A stretch of DNA of 64,000 nucleotides, taken from the NCBI RefSeq assembly GCF_009017415.1, contig NC_092410.1, positions 2,294,001-2,358,000 on the forward strand, given 5' to 3'. The notes beneath the pieces were generated by a model. It had not been told where the DNA came from. It worked only from the letters and a program-made list of their open reading frames with translations, and searched no databases. Made by a program: the position numbers and the translations under genes. Position 1 is the stretch's first letter, and each line of letters begins with the position of its first letter. Of this stretch, positions 22,253 to 34,318 are shown one piece after another. This stretch comes from Aspergillus flavus (taxonomy: Eukaryota > Ascomycota > Eurotiomycetes > Eurotiales > Aspergillaceae).

Positions 22253-25200
22253 ATGCATGCCAGTAATTCTCCCCCGACTACGCCTTCTGCGGCATCCAAC
22301 TACAAAGCTACGAGGAGGATGACCCAGTCACGCCCGTCAGTGCGAGAAACTTTTCTCGACGAGTACAACGTGGGTGATAACACAAATAACGGCATGGACT
22401 CTGGTGATGAGCGAGATCCCCATGACTTATCTTTGTCCCCTAAACACGCCGCTCGCACTTCTATCGTTGATAATATGCTCCTGTCGTTGGATCAATTTGC
22501 ATCCTCAAATGCCTCCGTACTGGATGACTACCGTCTGTTTAATTCCGTTTTTGAGTCAGATCTATATGGTCGATGTTCGCCAGATTCTATGACCCAACGT
22601 CGTTATCGCGGCCATACCTTTTCATCGTCTCTGTCATCAGAACTAGACTACAACCCTGATGATGCAGCTGGCCTATACGGGACTCAACCGGGAAGGGCTC
22701 GCCGGAGTACTAGCAGTTCGAATTACAACTCTAACTTTAGAAGGTTTGGTAGTACCCGCACACCAGACGGTCCAAGCTCGCGTGGCCAATTATACGATCA
22801 TCGCTCCAACTCAGGAGGTGGTACCTCTGGGGTTCGCGGAACCAGACAAGGTAGTAAAGGGAGTTCCTCTTTACACATGGATTTTGGCCCACCCCTTTCA
22901 GGAAATCATCGAGCGGACCTGGCTCCTGAGCGGCGCTCCGCAAGCTTCGACTTTGGCACCCGACAAACGATCATTCCGTTCAAGGAGACTGCGGTTGATT
23001 ATGATCCAGTATCATTGGACGGAGTTGATGCAGCTCCTACACCAAGTATTCCAGGTGGACCAAGAAAGTATCAAGTTTCATCGCAAGGTGAATATCCCGG
23101 AACTTTAGGTCCTCAGCCGTCGCGCACACCGGTAGCTTCTCGACGGAACAGTGTGAAGTCAGCACGGACGAGGAGTACTGCAGCCATGACCGGCCGTGAA
23201 AATGGTTTGACGCAACTCGGTGCGCCTATTCTGGAACCTCCCCCGGCTATACCGGCAGCTACGTTTGATCCGCCGGCCCCAAGTCCTACGATATCTTTCA
23301 ACAAGCCTATCTTCCCGACGCCCTCTGATCCAGCTCCGACCAGGGAACGTCCGGGCTTTTTCCGGCGCGTTTTTGGTTCATCCAAAAACTCTACACCTGG
23401 CGCAGAAAACAATCAGCTTGATCTTGTAGTCTCCCAAGATAATGATCTACGGGATCTCAATGGTTCCACTACGAATCTCAAGGACCGGAGACAACCATTG
23501 AAGAGTAGTACGGCGGGTACCACAACGGTCCGTCAAGGGGCCCATCAAGTGGTGAACAAGAAATCTTCATTCTTCCGCCGGCGGAAGAGATCGGTGACTG
23601 AGAACGTTCCCCCTCCTATTCTAATTCCCCCAGAGTCTGGCTCAAAGCCACATGAAGTCATGAAGCCACAACCTAGCCCCGTGAGTAGTTTAAGGAAGGT
23701 AATGAACCCATATCTAGCAGATGCTAGCGCTCCAGGGCTGTTACATTCCACAGAATCACATAACCGAAACATAGGCACAGACAAACAGGAGAACAAAGGC
23801 GTTGACTCACATGCGGAGAAACCCAAGGAAAGTTTTCATGGTGCAGGTAGAGTGCAGAGACCCAAATACAGCCTTTACCCCGCCGCTTCCTCCGACGCAC
23901 GTGATGCATCGATTCTGGGAAGCAAGATCGGAGACGAGGATATTCCCAAAGTCAATCACATGGATTCTACATCTTCAGCCAATCCAGAACAGCTGGTTCC
24001 TAGGGACGGCATCGGTTCGCGCGACAGTGGACCGGACTCGGAGAGTGATCGTGTAGGTGGTGTCCGGAACAGGTTGACGCCACAAGACCTTTGTGTTCCG
24101 TCACTATCACCTGTCGTTGAGCGTTTCTCTCAAAAGAGTGTGTCACCTATAGAAAGTTCCGAGGAGACACGTACGGTAAATCCAGGGGAACCGGAAGAAG
24201 TTAAACATCAGAGCGAGCCCAGGCTGTACGACCGCGAAGATGAACCCAGCCCGAAATCACTTCCTGTAGATACCAGTGGCTCATTGAAAGTATCGACATC
24301 AAATATCTCGAATTATTACACGGCTTCCAACACACCCGTGATTTCCCCGGTGGAATCAAAGTCCGTTGAAATATCGGAAGGCAAAGTCGATTTAACTGAT
24401 AACGTCCTGGAGGATCAACCAGGAGATTCAGAAAAAGAACAGGCTCAAAAGCTCTACGACAGTCAGGATCAAGTTGTGGGAAATGAGCCGGCTGCTGCAT
24501 GGCTCGGTGACCCGGACCGCGCTACGATTCGCAAGGCATACATGGAGTTTTTCGACTGGTCTAATATGAATATTTTGGCAGCCCTCCGAAGTTTATGTAA
24601 CCGACTTATATTAAAGGGAGAGACACAGCAGGTTGATCGAGTTCTAGATGCCTTTTCCATACGATGGTGCGAGTGCAATCCTAACCATGGGTTTAAGGCT
24701 TCAGGTATGTCCGCCATATTCTATTGCTCCGTGCTTTCATGAGATGTGATGCTCAGCACCCCATTTGTTTAGATGTTGTGCACACTATATGCTACTCTCT
24801 TCTTCTATTAAATACCGACCTTCACCTTGCGGATATTGAACAAAAGATGACCAAGGGCCAATTTGTTCGGAACACAATGCCCACCATACATCGTGTGGCC
24901 TTCGACGCAGCCCCGGATGGGTTTGAAGCACTCCATGTAGCTCACGATAAATCGAAAGTGTCGGCCCGGGAATCTCTGACGTCTCATATGGATGAGTCCG
25001 ATCGCGGGAACATGGTCGCTGATAAGCCCGCAAATGCGCCAGCAAAGCTCGTGAATCGACTTTCTCGAACTGATCTCTCCGTTAAACTGTCAGGTGATCC
25101 TGAAACCAACACAGGCCCGTTGGTAAATGTGCCATTCAATGGAACCGATAAGGCCTGGGGCCAGCAAGTTGAAACCGTTCTTAGGGACTTCTATACTTCG

Positions 25201-26661
25201 ATTCAAAAGCAGAGACTCCCACTTCATGGTGCTCAAGCAGAGAAGGAGGCGCTTCGAACTTCATCGAACCATTTATTGTCCCCTAATCCGAGTGGTTTGC
25301 GCAGAAGCCCCAGCACCGTGAGCAGGAGCGGCTCTGACATCTACCCACGGGGCCGCTCAGCCGACTCCCGCTACGGCACCGCGCGCTGGTCCTCGAAAAA
25401 CCGGTCACGGGCGAGATTATATCCTTCTTCCGTCATGGGTTCCAGCCGGACCAGCCTTGAGGAGCAGTCGTCTTTCTGGAGCCCGTCTGCCTCCAGTACT
25501 TGGAGTAAGCAATCTTTGGGCAAGTTAACATCTGTCTCGGTAGACTCATTCGGATCAGACTATATGCGTGGCGACTATCAGCAAGCTATTGGATTCGCTA
25601 ATGCACTGAGTCAAGCGATAATCCGGGAGGACTCTGCTTATTCCATAGCGAGCACCGAGGAGGTCGAGGGAACCATACCGCTTCTGGAAGACGAGACTCT
25701 TCAACTTGCTGGCGCTCCTTGGGCCAAAGAAGGGAGCCTAAAGCATAAGCAACACTTAGATTCGGCTGACAAGAGGGCTAAGGACCGAAATTGGAACGAA
25801 TGCTTCGCTGTGATACAACAGGGTTGGATGCGGCTGTTTTCTTTCAATTCGTCGACGAAGTCCGTTCGGCATAAGCCAAAAACTCACACACATGGTGGAG
25901 TGGTGGTGGGAGGAGGGAACTGGACAGAGAATGCCGAGGAGGTAAGGAAGTTTCTCCTACGGCAAACCCTCGCAAGCGTACTTCCATCTCCCGGGTACTC
26001 TAAGTCCCGCCCGCATGTCTGGGCTCTGAGTCTACCTAATGGCGCAGTACACCTCTTTCAGGCTGGCACCCCGGAGATTGTCCATGAATTCGTCTCTACT
26101 GCTAATTACTGGAGTGCGAGGTTATCGAAAGAACCTTTGGTTGGTGGAGTTAGCAATATGGAATACGGCTGGAGTGATACAGTCATCAACAGTGCCTTGA
26201 TATCGACGGAGAATAACAGCAACAGGTCGCCGCCGTCCTCGTCTGGAGCACGACCTAGCATTCAAAGTTCAATCCGGAGCTCTATTGACCAGCAAGGTGG
26301 TGTACGCCCCAGGCTTCCGGCCGATCGAGTACACATCAGCGACTGGGCTCCGCCTCAGCAGAGTATGGTCGCTTCAAACTTACCTGAAGCTGACCAACTG
26401 AAGGCTTTGCGGATGTATGTCAAGAATGTTGAGGATGAACTACAGCGACATAATGAGCTCCGACCGGCCATGGTTTTAGCTTTTTCTCCCAGACATCCGA
26501 ATGCCACAAAGTCCATGGCCAATTGGGAGCGTAAATCATCGTACTTGCTGCGAGAGAACGTGAAGTTTCGCACATACATTGAGACTCTACAGAGGGCACT
26601 CGACCTCAAAAATAAAATATATGCTTCCCGCGAGGAGAGCTCGCCTTCCAGATGTGGATGA
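22253..26661 (+). CDS. Sec7 and PH domain ARF guanine-nucleotide exchange factor
   Basis: Predicted exchange factor for an ARF-family GTPase at membranes, resembling PSD/EFA6-type Sec7-PH proteins. Exon 1 is 22253-24704, the intron 24705-24772 (68 nt) and exon 2 24773-26661, giving 1446 residues. The start is the first ATG; an in-frame TTG lies upstream. A disordered, Ser/Pro-rich N-terminal half of about 720 residues precedes the Sec7 domain (about 745-900). LILKGETQQVDRVLDAF carries the expected glutamate finger (Glu about 790), and SLLLLNTDLHLADI is the second hallmark, placed across the splice site. A PH domain follows (about 1135-1265, containing RNWNECFAVI...WMRLF) and then a helical region. 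The reading frame ends abruptly at SPSRCG, while a neighbouring frame continues with coding-like sequence, so the C-terminus may be frameshifted. Confidence 0.87.
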
Positions 26662-27472
26662 AGAGTACATGGCACGCCTTATCCCAACTATCACTCATGG
26701 ATTTTATGAAGTCGTGTGTATGCGATATCTCAGCCATTGATCATTCTCTTGCGCTTTTCTTGTTATCTTGGAGTCTCCATCATCTCCTGCTAATGATCGA
26801 CTTTCCCTTTCCTCGGCACTTTTTCCCTCTCCCTTCTGTATCCTGCTTTTCTTCTATACTTTAAAATCCTTTACGAGACTTACGTTATGGGTACTACGAG
26901 TGTCAATTGCTTTGGATCTTCTTGATGTGGATATATATAGCATTTCTAATTCAAGTGGCGTGAATAACTATCCAGTGTAGATATTCATAATTTGACTATA
27001 CACACCATCTTCGTTTTCTTTTCTTGTTTGCCTTCTTCTGCACGGAGTAGTACATACTAGTATTGGTGCAGCAGCTCGAGCAAAGTACACCACCTGACTA
27101 ATAGGTGCCCGTGACTTTGCTACTAGGTAATGACTCCTTACTGATACTCCTTTCTTCTCTCGAATCATATATACTCTTCCGCCACAGTCAATCTTGGCTC
27201 GTTTCTCTTTTTTTTTTTTTGTTTCCTTTCTACTTTATCTTTTTTTTGAGCAGAGTCTTGAGTTATCAAAATAATTAGGGCAAAAGACGAAATAAACTTA
27301 CTTTCAAAGTTGATGGGCCTGAAGCAAGACCGGGCAGGAGTCTAAACTTAGGTGATCACGGCTAAGTCTACCGAGTTTAAGTGGGTCAGTAAAGCCAGGC
27401 TTTCGCCATTAGGATTCTTGGGATTCAAGGCGGAAGTGGAGAAAACAAACACGGTGCCCAGACTCCGTCACC
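26662..27472. other. intergenic region upstream of apsB
   Basis: 811 bases between the tandem Sec7-PH and apsB genes. T-rich tracts at about 27211-27247 and an ACGGAGTA word at 27042-27049. The first about 80 bases include a coding-like frame (to 26740) that may be the displaced C-terminus of the Sec7-PH protein. Confidence 0.5.
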
Positions 27473-30400
27473 ATGTCGACAGGGTCCGCTCAACTGCCAT
27501 CTCCTTCTTTCGAGACCCTTAATGCGATCGAATCTGCGCTCCCACCGCCGTCTTCCTCGCCCCTTGGAAGAAGCTTGGATACTGGAAACGAACTTTCGTC
27601 CCTGGAGGACGAGTTCTACGCGACCGATATAATGGAGGAGGGGGACGCGCGGAGAGAACATCCCCTAACAAACTCAAGTATAACCGGTGTAGATGGTGGA
27701 GCTCACTACACACAAGACAGAACAACAGCCGATGCGAAACGAGATGGCCGATCTACACCTGCTGTTGAGCAGCAGGATCTTGACGAGTCGAGCGCTTCGC
27801 TAAATCTACCTCCGCTACCCGATAACGATGACAGCAGTCTTTTACTCCTGTCCAGCGATGACGGTGATCACGAGCGCCTAGTTAACCAGACCTTGATGGA
27901 GGAGAAAGAAATGCGAAGAAAATTAATGGACATGGAGTCAAGTTTCTTACCGGAACCCTCAACAATTCAAATTGTTTCAAGGAACCAGCACTCGAGTGCC
28001 GACGATACCTATCTGGTTGGAGTTGATGAGCGCGCGCCGGAATTCAACAAGCCAGATAATGCTCAGTCGTCCTTTGCGGTACCAGATGGCTCAAGTTATG
28101 ATATGACGTCAACCTATGATGGCGTTCCGATACCGCAAACCCCCAGTTTGAGGCCTGAGGAGGATATGACTGCGGATTCCGAGACTACCCCTGCGCCCCC
28201 ACCCGAGTGGCAGGAGAATAATGAGACGGATTTAGAGGCGGTGCAGTCATCGCCCGCGGCACAAGCGGCAGCTAGGACCGTAAATCGGAATCAGCTCTCA
28301 TCATCTGAAGGTACTCGCCAGATTGGCCAGTTTTTCGAGGAGCCAACGGATGGGCCACCTGTATCCTATTTAAACCAAACTCAACAGTCAGCTCATCAGG
28401 ACTTTCGCACGGCTTCGCGGAGCCTTTCTCCTTCGCAGGCAGGACCCCTTAGCGGAAATGCCAACTATGACGTGGAGGCGGCCTCACGCACAAGCAGCCG
28501 TAGAGGGAATAGACCGAAATATTTGACCAGCCGCCAGTCAGTCCACCGTCTCTCTTATTCCTCGGTGACAAGCAACAATACAGAAGTGACGAATAGTGAA
28601 GCAACATTAGGTGCCGACTACGCGCTTCAGTCGGGAGGCGCAGTGCCAGGTAATGCTGGCATTGTCCACCACGAACAGCGTAACAACCTGGCTAGATCAG
28701 TGAGCTTGGGTAGTATGGCTTCAGGTATATCTGGGTATAGTGATGAAAATCTCCTCGATAAGAGAAATCCTAGCAGCACTACGGAATGCGGCTTAGATAC
28801 CTTGAATGAGGAGGAAACACCTTTGCAGTCACGCCCCGGATCATCACAGCAAAAGCACAGACAAAACCAAGAGGAGCCTATGGCTGAAGATACTGCCGGA
28901 CTAATGACACCCAAAGCGAAAGCGCAGGATATCAGTTTCCCTATAGACACGGCCATTGCAGAACGTGTTAAAGATGTCCAGGTACCAAGCACATTTGTAA
29001 AGCAATTTAGAGAAGACTACGCTGGCCGCGGATTATCACCGGACAAGCGTGCAGGTGCCACTCCAGCCTTTGCAAGGAGTGGCCGGTCCATGACCCTTAA
29101 AGAGCAAAGCAGCACCATTGATCGTCTCTCCAAAGAGAACTTTGACTTGAAGATGAGAATTCATTTTCTCAACGAGGCATTGAATCGTCGCTCTGAGGAA
29201 GGAATAAAGGAAATGATCTCGGAGAATGTTGAGCTAAAGTCAGATAAACTCAAACTTCAAAAAGACAGTCAGACCCTGAAAAGGAAAATTCGTGATTTGG
29301 AGAAGCAGCTCAAAGACCAGCAGTCTGACAAGGAATCTATGGTAAATCACGATCCTGAAGGATCTGACGACGATGGTCGTGAACCAGCACAGGAAGAAGA
29401 GATACTATTCTTAAGGGAGAGAGTGGAGGTTTATGAGCTCGAGATTGAGAGACTAAGGTCCGAAAGTATTGCCAGAGAAAGCGAGAAGAGAAAACTGGCA
29501 GAAATTCTTAAATCACTTAATGATGGAAGGCCAATGGGTTCGGATGTAGGAGCAAGGGAAGAGAGGGTGAGTGCAGGTCACTCCAAGTTTCTGGTTGCCT
29601 TTGTGCTGAATTGAATGTTATAGGATATGTGGAAAGACATGCTTGAAGCAGAGACGGCTGCTCGAGAGCAAGCAGAGGAGGAGAACAAAAGGCTACGAGA
29701 CGACGCGCTACGCCTCAAGAGTGAAATGAGCTCGATAATAGTCTCCACAAGACCAACGCAGCGTGACCGGGTAGAGTCCATGCACTCGTACTCTGCTGTC
29801 TCAGATAGAGAGTTGAATCGCAATACAAACCCCAGTAGTTCCTCCAGCTCAACCTTGGTAATGGAGCTGGAGCTCTTGAAACAAGAAAATGCGGAGCTGA
29901 GGAAAGAAGTCAGTGCTCAAACATCAATGCTTACATCTCGGAATCGTGAAAAAGAACGTCTCTATCAAGAGATCGAGGAGCTGAAACTTGGTCAGCGACG
30001 CGACGGCGGTCGCTCTATTGCTGGGGACAGCATCTTTGATCGGTCCGCATCGCGAGCTCACGGTAGACCATCTTCTCGAGCGAGTGACGGAACTGCCCCA
30101 TACCCAGGCGATGACGCGGAACGAGAAGATCTGGAGGTCCGGAACGGACAGTTGCGTGATCAGGTTTCTGCGCTGAAACTTGATAACCAAGCTGTTCGAA
30201 CGGAGCTGGAGGAGTATAAGAGAGAGTTGGAAGAATACAAGAAAGAGTTGGAAACACTTGATAAGGCATACCAAGAGCGTGGCAAAGAAGTTGAGACTTT
30301 CGACAAGGCATATCAAGCTGACATGGATCAAGCGGAGGAGGAAATGCAAAAGTTACAACAAGATTTGCAAAACCTGGAGCAAGAACGTGACCGTGCACTA

Positions 30401-32479
30401 CTGATGGCGGATGAACATAATGCGGCTTTCCAGGACTTGAGGGCTGAAGCCCAAGATGAGCTGGAAGCCCTTGGCGAAGAGCTTGATCAGAAGACTGAAG
30501 AGTGCCAACGATTAGGAGAGGAGCTAAAGATTCAAGATGAGAATCTCCGGGCGCTGCAGGCAGAGATGCGTTCGGCCAGCGAAGGCATCATCCGACTTGA
30601 AGAAGACGCACAAAACAATATGCAACGTTACAAAGCTGTCCAACAGGAGCTTGAGGATTGTAATCGAGAGATGGAATCTTTTGAAAAAAGCCTCTTTGAA
30701 GCAAATACGAAGGTCCAGCGACTGACAGTTCAAATTGAATCGAGTCAGAACGAGATTGCATTCTTGCGAGAAGAGCAAGATGGTGATAAGATCAGAATCG
30801 GTGACCTGGAGTCAGAACTAAAGACATACAAGATGAGCCTCCAAAGCGAAAAGGACAAGGCTAGGGAGCTTGAGGAACGTCTGACAGAAGAACGGCATCA
30901 GCGAGAGGTCGTAGGAAGCAAGGAGAAGCAAGAAGTCCAGCGAATCGTCAACGAGTTGAATCGAGAAGCATCTGCTGCCAAGGAGGAGGCGCGGAAACTC
31001 AAGAAGAGTCTATCAGCTCAAGAAATCGAGACTAATACTTGGAGGGAGCGGCTCATGGACTTGGAGAACAATCTTCGAGAGACTTTAGGTGATCTGACTG
31101 GTAGCCGCTCTAGCTTGATCTCCAAAATCATGGAGCTTCAAAAGAATCTTGAGTCGACTGCTTGGGAACTTGAAAGTACCCGCTCTAAACTAGACGAGAC
31201 CGAGTCGCTATTACGAAATCGCGATGCGCTACTTGAGAGCCACGGGTTGGAGTCTCGGAAGTTGGCTGAGCTTCTCGAACGCGAGCGACATTCTCGCCGG
31301 GCAGATAAACAATCGTTTGAGCAGGCACTTAAATCTCACCACCAAGCATCTCGGACCATCACCCAAAACAATTCACGTATCACGGAGCTAGAGAACGCCC
31401 GTAATCAGGATCGCAAGCGGTTCACTAATCTCGAGCAACAATTCAAAGATCAGCTCAATGAGCGGAACACGATGCTTCTTATGATCTGGAAACGTTTGTC
31501 GGCGATGTGTGGACCGGACTGGGCGCACTCTAACAGCTTAATCAACGGTAACCTACCAAGTCAAGAGGTCATAGGCAACATCCTGTTCTGGCCGGGCTTC
31601 AGCCGCAATCTCTTGCTTGCTGTGAAGACACTGGAGAATGTGATTTTGGGCTTCAAGAATCGCATTAAGGGCGTTGAGCGTGACCTTACCAAGCAATATC
31701 AGGCCGTCGAGCACACCTTGAGCTTACGGATCAAAAAACTAGATCGTCTAGAAGAGTCAATGATGAGCATACGTGCTCAACAACATAAGCTAGGCCAATC
31801 TGGCTTGTCGCCAGAGATGGCCAAGCTTCGCGGGGAGAATCGGTTGTTGAAAGCTGAGCTGAACCTGCTACAATCTCACTCGCGCAGCCGCGGTCCTGCC
31901 GGGATAGGGCCGGGCTCTCCACGCCTGGAATCCGGGGCGGACCTTGATCCAACTTCCTTGGTTCGTCATAACTCAATGGTTGAAAAGCCCGCCAACCCCA
32001 ATAATTCTCGGGGTTTGACACGGAGTTCAACCAGCGGTATACCTCAACCATCCCATGTCTCTTCAACCACGACACTTGCCGACGGTGCTGGGGCCATGGT
32101 GCATAGCTCCCGCACAAGACACGCGGTAGGCGACCAAGGGAATAATGAGAAATGGATCCAGCGCTTGCACGAACTGGAGAAAAGACTGAAGCAAGAAAGG
32201 GAAGCACGCCTGCTAGATCGTAACGGGGCTCGCAAGCGCCTTGAAGAGCGAGATGCTGAAAACCAAAGGCTTCGAGCCCAACTAGAGAGGGAGCGTGTGC
32301 GCAAAGACATGTCAACGGATTATTCTGGCGACAACAACGCTGGTCTGGCTCGAGGGCAAAATCTGAGGATGATTCAAGGAACTGCTCATGACTCTGGTGA
32401 CGGATACGGTAATCACAGGGATGATGATGACCCAAGCTCGAGTGATGGAGAAGGGATATGTGTTGACATTGAGGTTTAA
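27473..32479 (+). CDS. apsB: ApsB-like spindle-pole/septal MTOC protein (Mto1 family)
   Basis: Coiled-coil organiser of cytoplasmic microtubules. A. nidulans ApsB sits at spindle pole bodies and septa, and the fission yeast relative Mto1 recruits gamma-tubulin complexes. Exon 1 27473-29566, intron 29567-29623 (57 nt), exon 2 29624-32479, about 1649 residues. The N-terminal about 500 residues are disordered and acidic. A centrosomin-type motif at about 540-615 (RLSKENFDLKMRIHFLNEAL) is the signature expected to bind gamma-tubulin complexes. About 800 residues of heptad-rich coiled coil follow, then a more globular segment around WKRLSAMCGPDWAH. A basic coiled-coil near the C-terminus (about 1536-1590, RLHELEKRLKQEREARLLDR) fits the Mto2-binding region. 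The intron falls between coiled-coil segments and keeps phase 0. Confidence 0.9.
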
Positions 32480-33224
32480 GGAAGCCCCCAGCTGGTCTCC
32501 GGCCAAACGCCACTCTCCTTTGTTTTGTTTTTAAGTTATCCTTTTTTTTCCCTTCTTCTCTCTCTTTCCTTTTCGTCCTATTAATTGAAGCCCATGCCAG
32601 TCTTGTTCTCAAGCTCAGTTTGCATCCTGAGTAACTTTTCTGTTTTACCCTGAGCAAGCCAATCCAGTTCACTTCATGTTGATCCAAGTCATCTGTGTTC
32701 CTTCTTGCATACCTTATATACCCATCGCTTTCGGCTCTCATTTTCTTTTAACTTCTAATACCCTAACCGGTTCATGTTCTCTGCCACAGATGTTTCTGTT
32801 TTCATGAAAATTATTCACTGCTCGGTAGGGTAATGCCTGGAGTTAGGATATATAGTGCTCTTCGTATTTAGTTTAAGGGATTGATAAGGTGTACGCCATA
32901 GTCAGCCAGGATGAAGTTAGAGTAGAAGTACTTCAGTGACTCAAATTCACCACATGGCCGCTATGCCTATAAAGATTGTAATCGGACCCAACAAACAGTC
33001 ATTGCGCGTTGCATTATAGGGCTGATAGGTACACAAACATTGTATGTATTGGGCATATTGATTGTAATCACAAAGCTAGACCAACTGCCAGTGTTGGCTT
33101 TTGGCTGTGTGGGAACGTGCTGACAAAGTACATGTATACATAGTTTTGTCTATTCACATCTACACATGGCGTCGTCACTCGGCTCTTTTACTTACCGCGT
33201 ATCCAAACCTTAATCATAGAGTGT
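32480..33224. other. convergent 3' intergenic region
   Basis: 745 bases between apsB and bna6 stops. T- and CT-rich just after apsB. An antisense open frame of 336 codons overlapping the end of apsB is a shadow of its coding bias. Confidence 0.5.
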
Positions 33225-34318
33225 TCACCGCAGCGAAACCTTGAGAGAAAAGTCCACAATGCCGACACCCTGGTGAATCGAGCTAGTGGAAATAATGTCG
33301 ACGTCCGAGCAGGCGTACGAAGCAGCGTTGGACTCGTTCAACCCACCGCTCACTTCAATAAGGAAGGATTGCTTCTTGTCAGCCCAACCTTGCTTAAGTT
33401 GTTTAGCTGCTTCGCGAACACCGTCCGGAGTGAAATTGTCCAACATGATCACATCCGCCCCGGCCTCAATAGCCGCATTCGCCTCTTCGACACTTCGGCA
33501 TTCAACCTCTACCTTGGTCGCAAAGCCGCCAGCTACCTTAGCTGCTTGAACCGCCCGAGGTATAGCAGCCGCGACGGACTCGGTCGAAGCAGGACCCGCC
33601 CCATCCTTAGCCACACGGTTATTCGCACAAGCCCAGACGTGGTTATCCTTCAGCATTGTCATCGAACTGAGGTCATGGCGGTGTGGATCGGCGCCTCCAA
33701 TAAGAATTCCATACTTCTCGACCACGCGGAATCCAGGCGTGGTTTTACGGGTGCCAGCAAGCGTTCCACTCCATCCGTGGGCACGGAGAGCAGCTACTAG
33801 CGAGGCGCTTTTTGTTGCGATACCGGAACACCGGGCGAGGATATTGAGGGCGACACGTTCTCCGAGGAGGATCTTGCGGATAGGCCCGCGCACTGTGGCG
33901 CAATGTTTGATAGGTTCAATGGGCTCGCCTTCTTGGACGTGCCATTCCACTCTTTCCTGTCATTTAGATATCGATCGCATGGCACAGGCCAGGTCCAACG
34001 TCATGTGGAATTGACTCACGTGCATCCTAACTGAGCGAAAACTTCATCGACGAAAGGGACACCTGCAACGACTCCCTATGGTTACGGAGATGGATTAGCA
34101 CGCAATGATAGGTACTTCGCTAGACACAAATTCATCATGCATCCACGGAATGTGATAGTTACCTTAGCTTTCCCCAACAACCTTGCCTCACCATCTGACT
34201 CCCCGACGACGAAACCGCCATAGTCAAAACTGGGACAGTCCTCTTCGAGCCAGGAAGTAATCAGGCGTTTGTAATTGCTAGGTAGCAAGTGACGGAAGTC
34301 CCCGTAAGTAGAAGCCAT
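33225..34318 (-). CDS. bna6: nicotinate-nucleotide pyrophosphorylase (quinolinate phosphoribosyltransferase)
   Basis: Converts quinolinate and PRPP to nicotinate mononucleotide, CO2 and pyrophosphate, the last committed step of de novo NAD synthesis from tryptophan. Three exons: 34318-34163, 34075-34020 and 33951-33225, 312 residues. The second exon is only 56 nt ([18 protein letters not shown]). The third uses an AAG acceptor, the only one that keeps frame into VEWHVQEGE. Family motifs are all present: [26 protein letters not shown] (substrate-binding Arg/Lys), [19 protein letters not shown] and STSSIHQG near the C-terminus. Length matches the yeast and bacterial enzymes (about 280-310). No targeting signal is seen, so cytosolic. 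No other NAD gene lies nearby. Confidence 0.94.

Noticed and set aside
31731..32741. 336-codon antisense frame over the end of apsB
   Set aside because: Lies opposite a strongly coding coiled-coil region, has no domain and no splice or start support.
33951..33956. ACAG acceptor for bna6 exon 3
   Set aside because: Although a better consensus than AAAG, it puts VEWHVQEGE out of frame.
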